From Paenibacillus albidus (GTDB taxonomy: Bacteria; Bacillota; Bacilli; Paenibacillales; Paenibacillaceae): a DNA stretch of 63,133 nucleotides. Location of the stretch: positions 1 through 63,133 of the forward strand of contig NZ_BMKR01000041.1 in the NCBI RefSeq assembly GCF_014644435.1, in the 5' to 3' direction. Below the pieces are notes generated by a model. The model was not told where the DNA came from, searched no databases, and was given only the letters and a program-made list of their open reading frames with translations. Below, in pieces: positions 61,989 to 63,133 of the stretch. Numbering within the stretch: the first letter of the stretch is position 1; each line of letters begins with the position of its first letter. The position numbers were made by a program, and so were the translations under genes.

Positions 61989-62064
61989 GGCGCGCCCTGA
62001 GAGATTCGAACTCCCGACCTTTTGATTCGTAGTCAAATGCTCTATCCAGCTGAGCTAAGGGCGC
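61989..62064 (-). tRNA. tRNA-Arg (ACG)
   Basis: Minus-strand cloverleaf from GCGCCCTTAGCTC; anticodon ACG (read as ICG after deamination); CCA encoded. Confidence 0.95.
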
Positions 62065-62072
62065 AAATATAA

Positions 62073-62147
62073 TGGAGCGGACGACGGGAATCGAACCCGC
62101 GACCCTCGCCTTGGCAAGGCGATGCTCTACCGCTGAGCCACGTCCGC
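62073..62147 (-). tRNA. tRNA-Gly (GCC)
   Basis: Minus-strand cloverleaf from GCGGACGTGGCTC; anticodon GCC in CTTGCCAAG; CCA encoded. Confidence 0.95.
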
Positions 62148-62153
62148 TAATAA

Positions 62154-62237
62154 TGGTGCGCGTGGAGGGACTTGAACCCCCACGTCAAAGACGCTAGATC
62201 CTAAGTCTAGTGCGTCTGCCAATTCCGCCACACGCGC
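62154..62237 (-). tRNA. tRNA-Leu (TAG)
   Basis: Minus-strand, 84 nt with the long variable arm of Leu tRNAs (GCGTCTTTGACGT region); anticodon TAG; CCA encoded. Confidence 0.95.
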
Positions 62238-62253
62238 ATAATACTAAGAAAAG

Positions 62254-62326
62254 TGAGCCATGAAGGACTCGAACCTTCGACACCCTGATTAAAAGTCAGG
62301 TGCTCTACCAACTGAGCTAATGGCTC
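62254..62326 (-). tRNA. tRNA-Lys (TTT)
   Basis: Minus-strand cloverleaf from GAGCCATTAGCTC; anticodon TTT; CCA not encoded. Confidence 0.95.
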
Positions 62327-62393
62327 ATAAGTTAGGGGTCTCCGATAATGTCCGGTTTAACCTCCAAAGCTTAACCTCACCATATAAGTGAAG

Positions 62394-62468
62394 TGGCTGG
62401 GGATATAGGATTCGAACCTATGAGTGACGGAGTCAAAGTCCGTTGCCTTACCACTTGGCTAATCCCCA
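62394..62468 (-). tRNA. tRNA-Gln (TTG)
   Basis: Minus-strand cloverleaf from TGGGGATTAGCC; anticodon TTG in ACTTTGACT; CCA encoded. Confidence 0.95.
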
Positions 62469-62521
62469 CTGTTGGATACCTCTATATTGTCCATAAACTC
62501 TTCAATTTATGAAGAACAATA

Positions 62522-62597
62522 TGGTGGAGGCTGAGGGGATCGAACCCCCGACCCTCTGCTTGTAAGGCAGATGCTCTCCCAGCTGAGCTAAGCCTCC
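62522..62597 (-). tRNA. tRNA-Val (TAC)
   Basis: Minus-strand cloverleaf from GGAGGCTTAGCTC; anticodon TAC in CTTACAAG; CCA encoded. Confidence 0.95.
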
Positions 62598-62638
62598 ATA
62601 TGTATGGTGACCCACAAGGGGCAAGGATAAGTAATAAT

Positions 62639-62713
62639 TGGTGACCCGTATGGGATTCGAACCCATGTTACCTCCGTGAAAGGGAGGTGTCTTAACCCCT
62701 TGACCAACGGGCC
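62639..62713 (-). tRNA. tRNA-Glu (TTC)
   Basis: Minus-strand cloverleaf from GGCCCGTTGGTC; anticodon TTC in CTTTCACG; CCA encoded. A copy of its 3' end (TGGTGACCC) is left in the spacer at about 62605-62613. Confidence 0.95.
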
Positions 62714-62724
62714 TTGTAAATTTG

Positions 62725-62800
62725 TGGAGCTCTCAACCGGATTCGAACCGGTGACCTCTTCCTTACCATGGAAGCACTCTACCTACTGAGCTATGAGAGC
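62725..62800 (-). tRNA. tRNA-Thr (GGT)
   Basis: Minus-strand cloverleaf from GCTCTCATAGCTC; anticodon GGT in ATGGTAA; CCA encoded. Confidence 0.95.
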
Positions 62801-62801
62801 A

Positions 62802-62876
62802 TGGCTCCCCGAACAGGACTCGAACCTGTGACAACTCGATTAACAGTCGAGTGCTCTACCAACTGAGCTATCAGGG
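62802..62876 (-). tRNA. tRNA-Asn (GTT)
   Basis: Minus-strand cloverleaf from TCCCTGATAGCTC; anticodon GTT in CTGTTAA; CCA encoded. It is the first tRNA after the 5S gene. Confidence 0.95.
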
Positions 62877-62883
62877 AATATAC

Positions 62884-62999
62884 GCTTGGCGACGTCCTAC
62901 TCTCCCAGGACCCTTCGGTCCAAGTACCATCGGCGCTGGAGGGCTTAACGGTCGTGTTCGGGATGGGTACGTGTGGAACCCCTCCGCTATCGCCACCAA
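62884..62999 (-). rRNA. 5S ribosomal RNA
   Basis: The minus strand reads TGGTGGCGATAGCGGAGGGG, then CCCATCCCGAACACGACCGTT, to GAGAGTAGGACGTCGCCAAG, which is a complete Firmicute 5S rRNA with complementary ends. The 23S gene must lie just beyond the right edge. Confidence 0.97.
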
Positions 63000-63133
63000 A
63001 CATGATTTATCGAAGCTTCCGCTCCTCAAAATCGCTGCGAGAGAATATCAGACCTTTAAAAGGAACGACACTCTGCTCAGGCTCAATCGCCTGAAAACTG
63101 AATCCGAATCGAATTTGCGTTCTATATTTATTT
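63000..63133 (-). other. 23S-5S intergenic spacer
   Basis: The minus strand contains TTCAGTTTTCAGGCGATTGA and a TTTAAAAGG stretch, the kind of processing and antitermination sequence found between 23S and 5S genes. No gene is seen. Confidence 0.6.

Noticed and set aside
62605..62625. Extra tRNA gene before tRNA-Glu
   Set aside because: Only a short copy of the 3' end of tRNA-Glu (TGGTGACCC) is present; no cloverleaf can form.
61706..62876. Array-like repeated pattern
   Set aside because: The repeated blocks are tRNA genes with different anticodons, not a CRISPR array; no CRISPR array was seen anywhere.

Overview
The window looks like a chromosome segment of a low-to-mid GC Firmicute, most likely Paenibacillus. 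The signs are strong GGAGG-type ribosome binding sites, frequent TTG and GTG starts, the sigW-rsiW-cdaA-cdaR-glmM-glmS gene order, a glmS ribozyme, a tyrosine T-box, many carbohydrate-active enzymes, copper-amine-oxidase-N type domains and PBSX-type tail genes. The genus is an inference from these features, not from a search.

Layout. 1-9.4 kb: end of a serine hydrolase gene, a dead DUF948 gene, and a sugar operon (GH94 phosphorylase, a very long GH2 enzyme, a small unknown) read leftward and facing away from an AraC-type regulator. 9.6-16.9 kb: single genes (GNAT with foreign-looking base use, truncated PaiB, MOSC protein, methyltransferase-TPR protein, secreted GH8 enzyme, LLM oxidoreductase, double GNAT). 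17.2-19.2 kb: a 671-residue protein with a propeller-like front half and an unassigned beta-rich back half. 19.8-27.1 kb: a worn region with an internally deleted GNAT, an AT-rich orphan gene, the tail of a TnsD-like transposition protein, two 5' pieces of group II introns, tyrS with its T-box, an MFS gene and an exported-protein gene cut by an IS4 remnant, and the tail of an IS5-like transposase.

27.2-35.1 kb: the conserved cell-envelope block (glmS with ribozyme, glmM, cdaR, cdaA, rsiW, sigW). 35.2-35.7 kb and 44.9-45.1 kb: a dispersed, hairpin-forming intergenic repeat in two copies. 35.7-44.8 kb: ppc, then a LysR regulator facing away from an ABC importer operon that ends with a beta-CASP metallo-hydrolase.

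45.1-61.6 kb: the most interesting unit, a complete contractile tail cluster (sheath, tube, frameshifted chaperone, short tape measure, baseplate, two fibre genes, endolysin, holin-like proteins) with no capsid, portal, terminase or integrase gene. A consensus-perfect LexA box lies before the tail operon, with an ArpU/Xpf-type late regulator and a divergent Xre repressor plus ImmA-type protease. Together these read as a DNA-damage-inducible phage tail-like bacteriocin (tailocin) related to PBSX. 61.7-63.1 kb: twelve tRNA genes and the 5S gene of an rRNA operon, all leftward, ending at a terminator beside the tailocin control genes.
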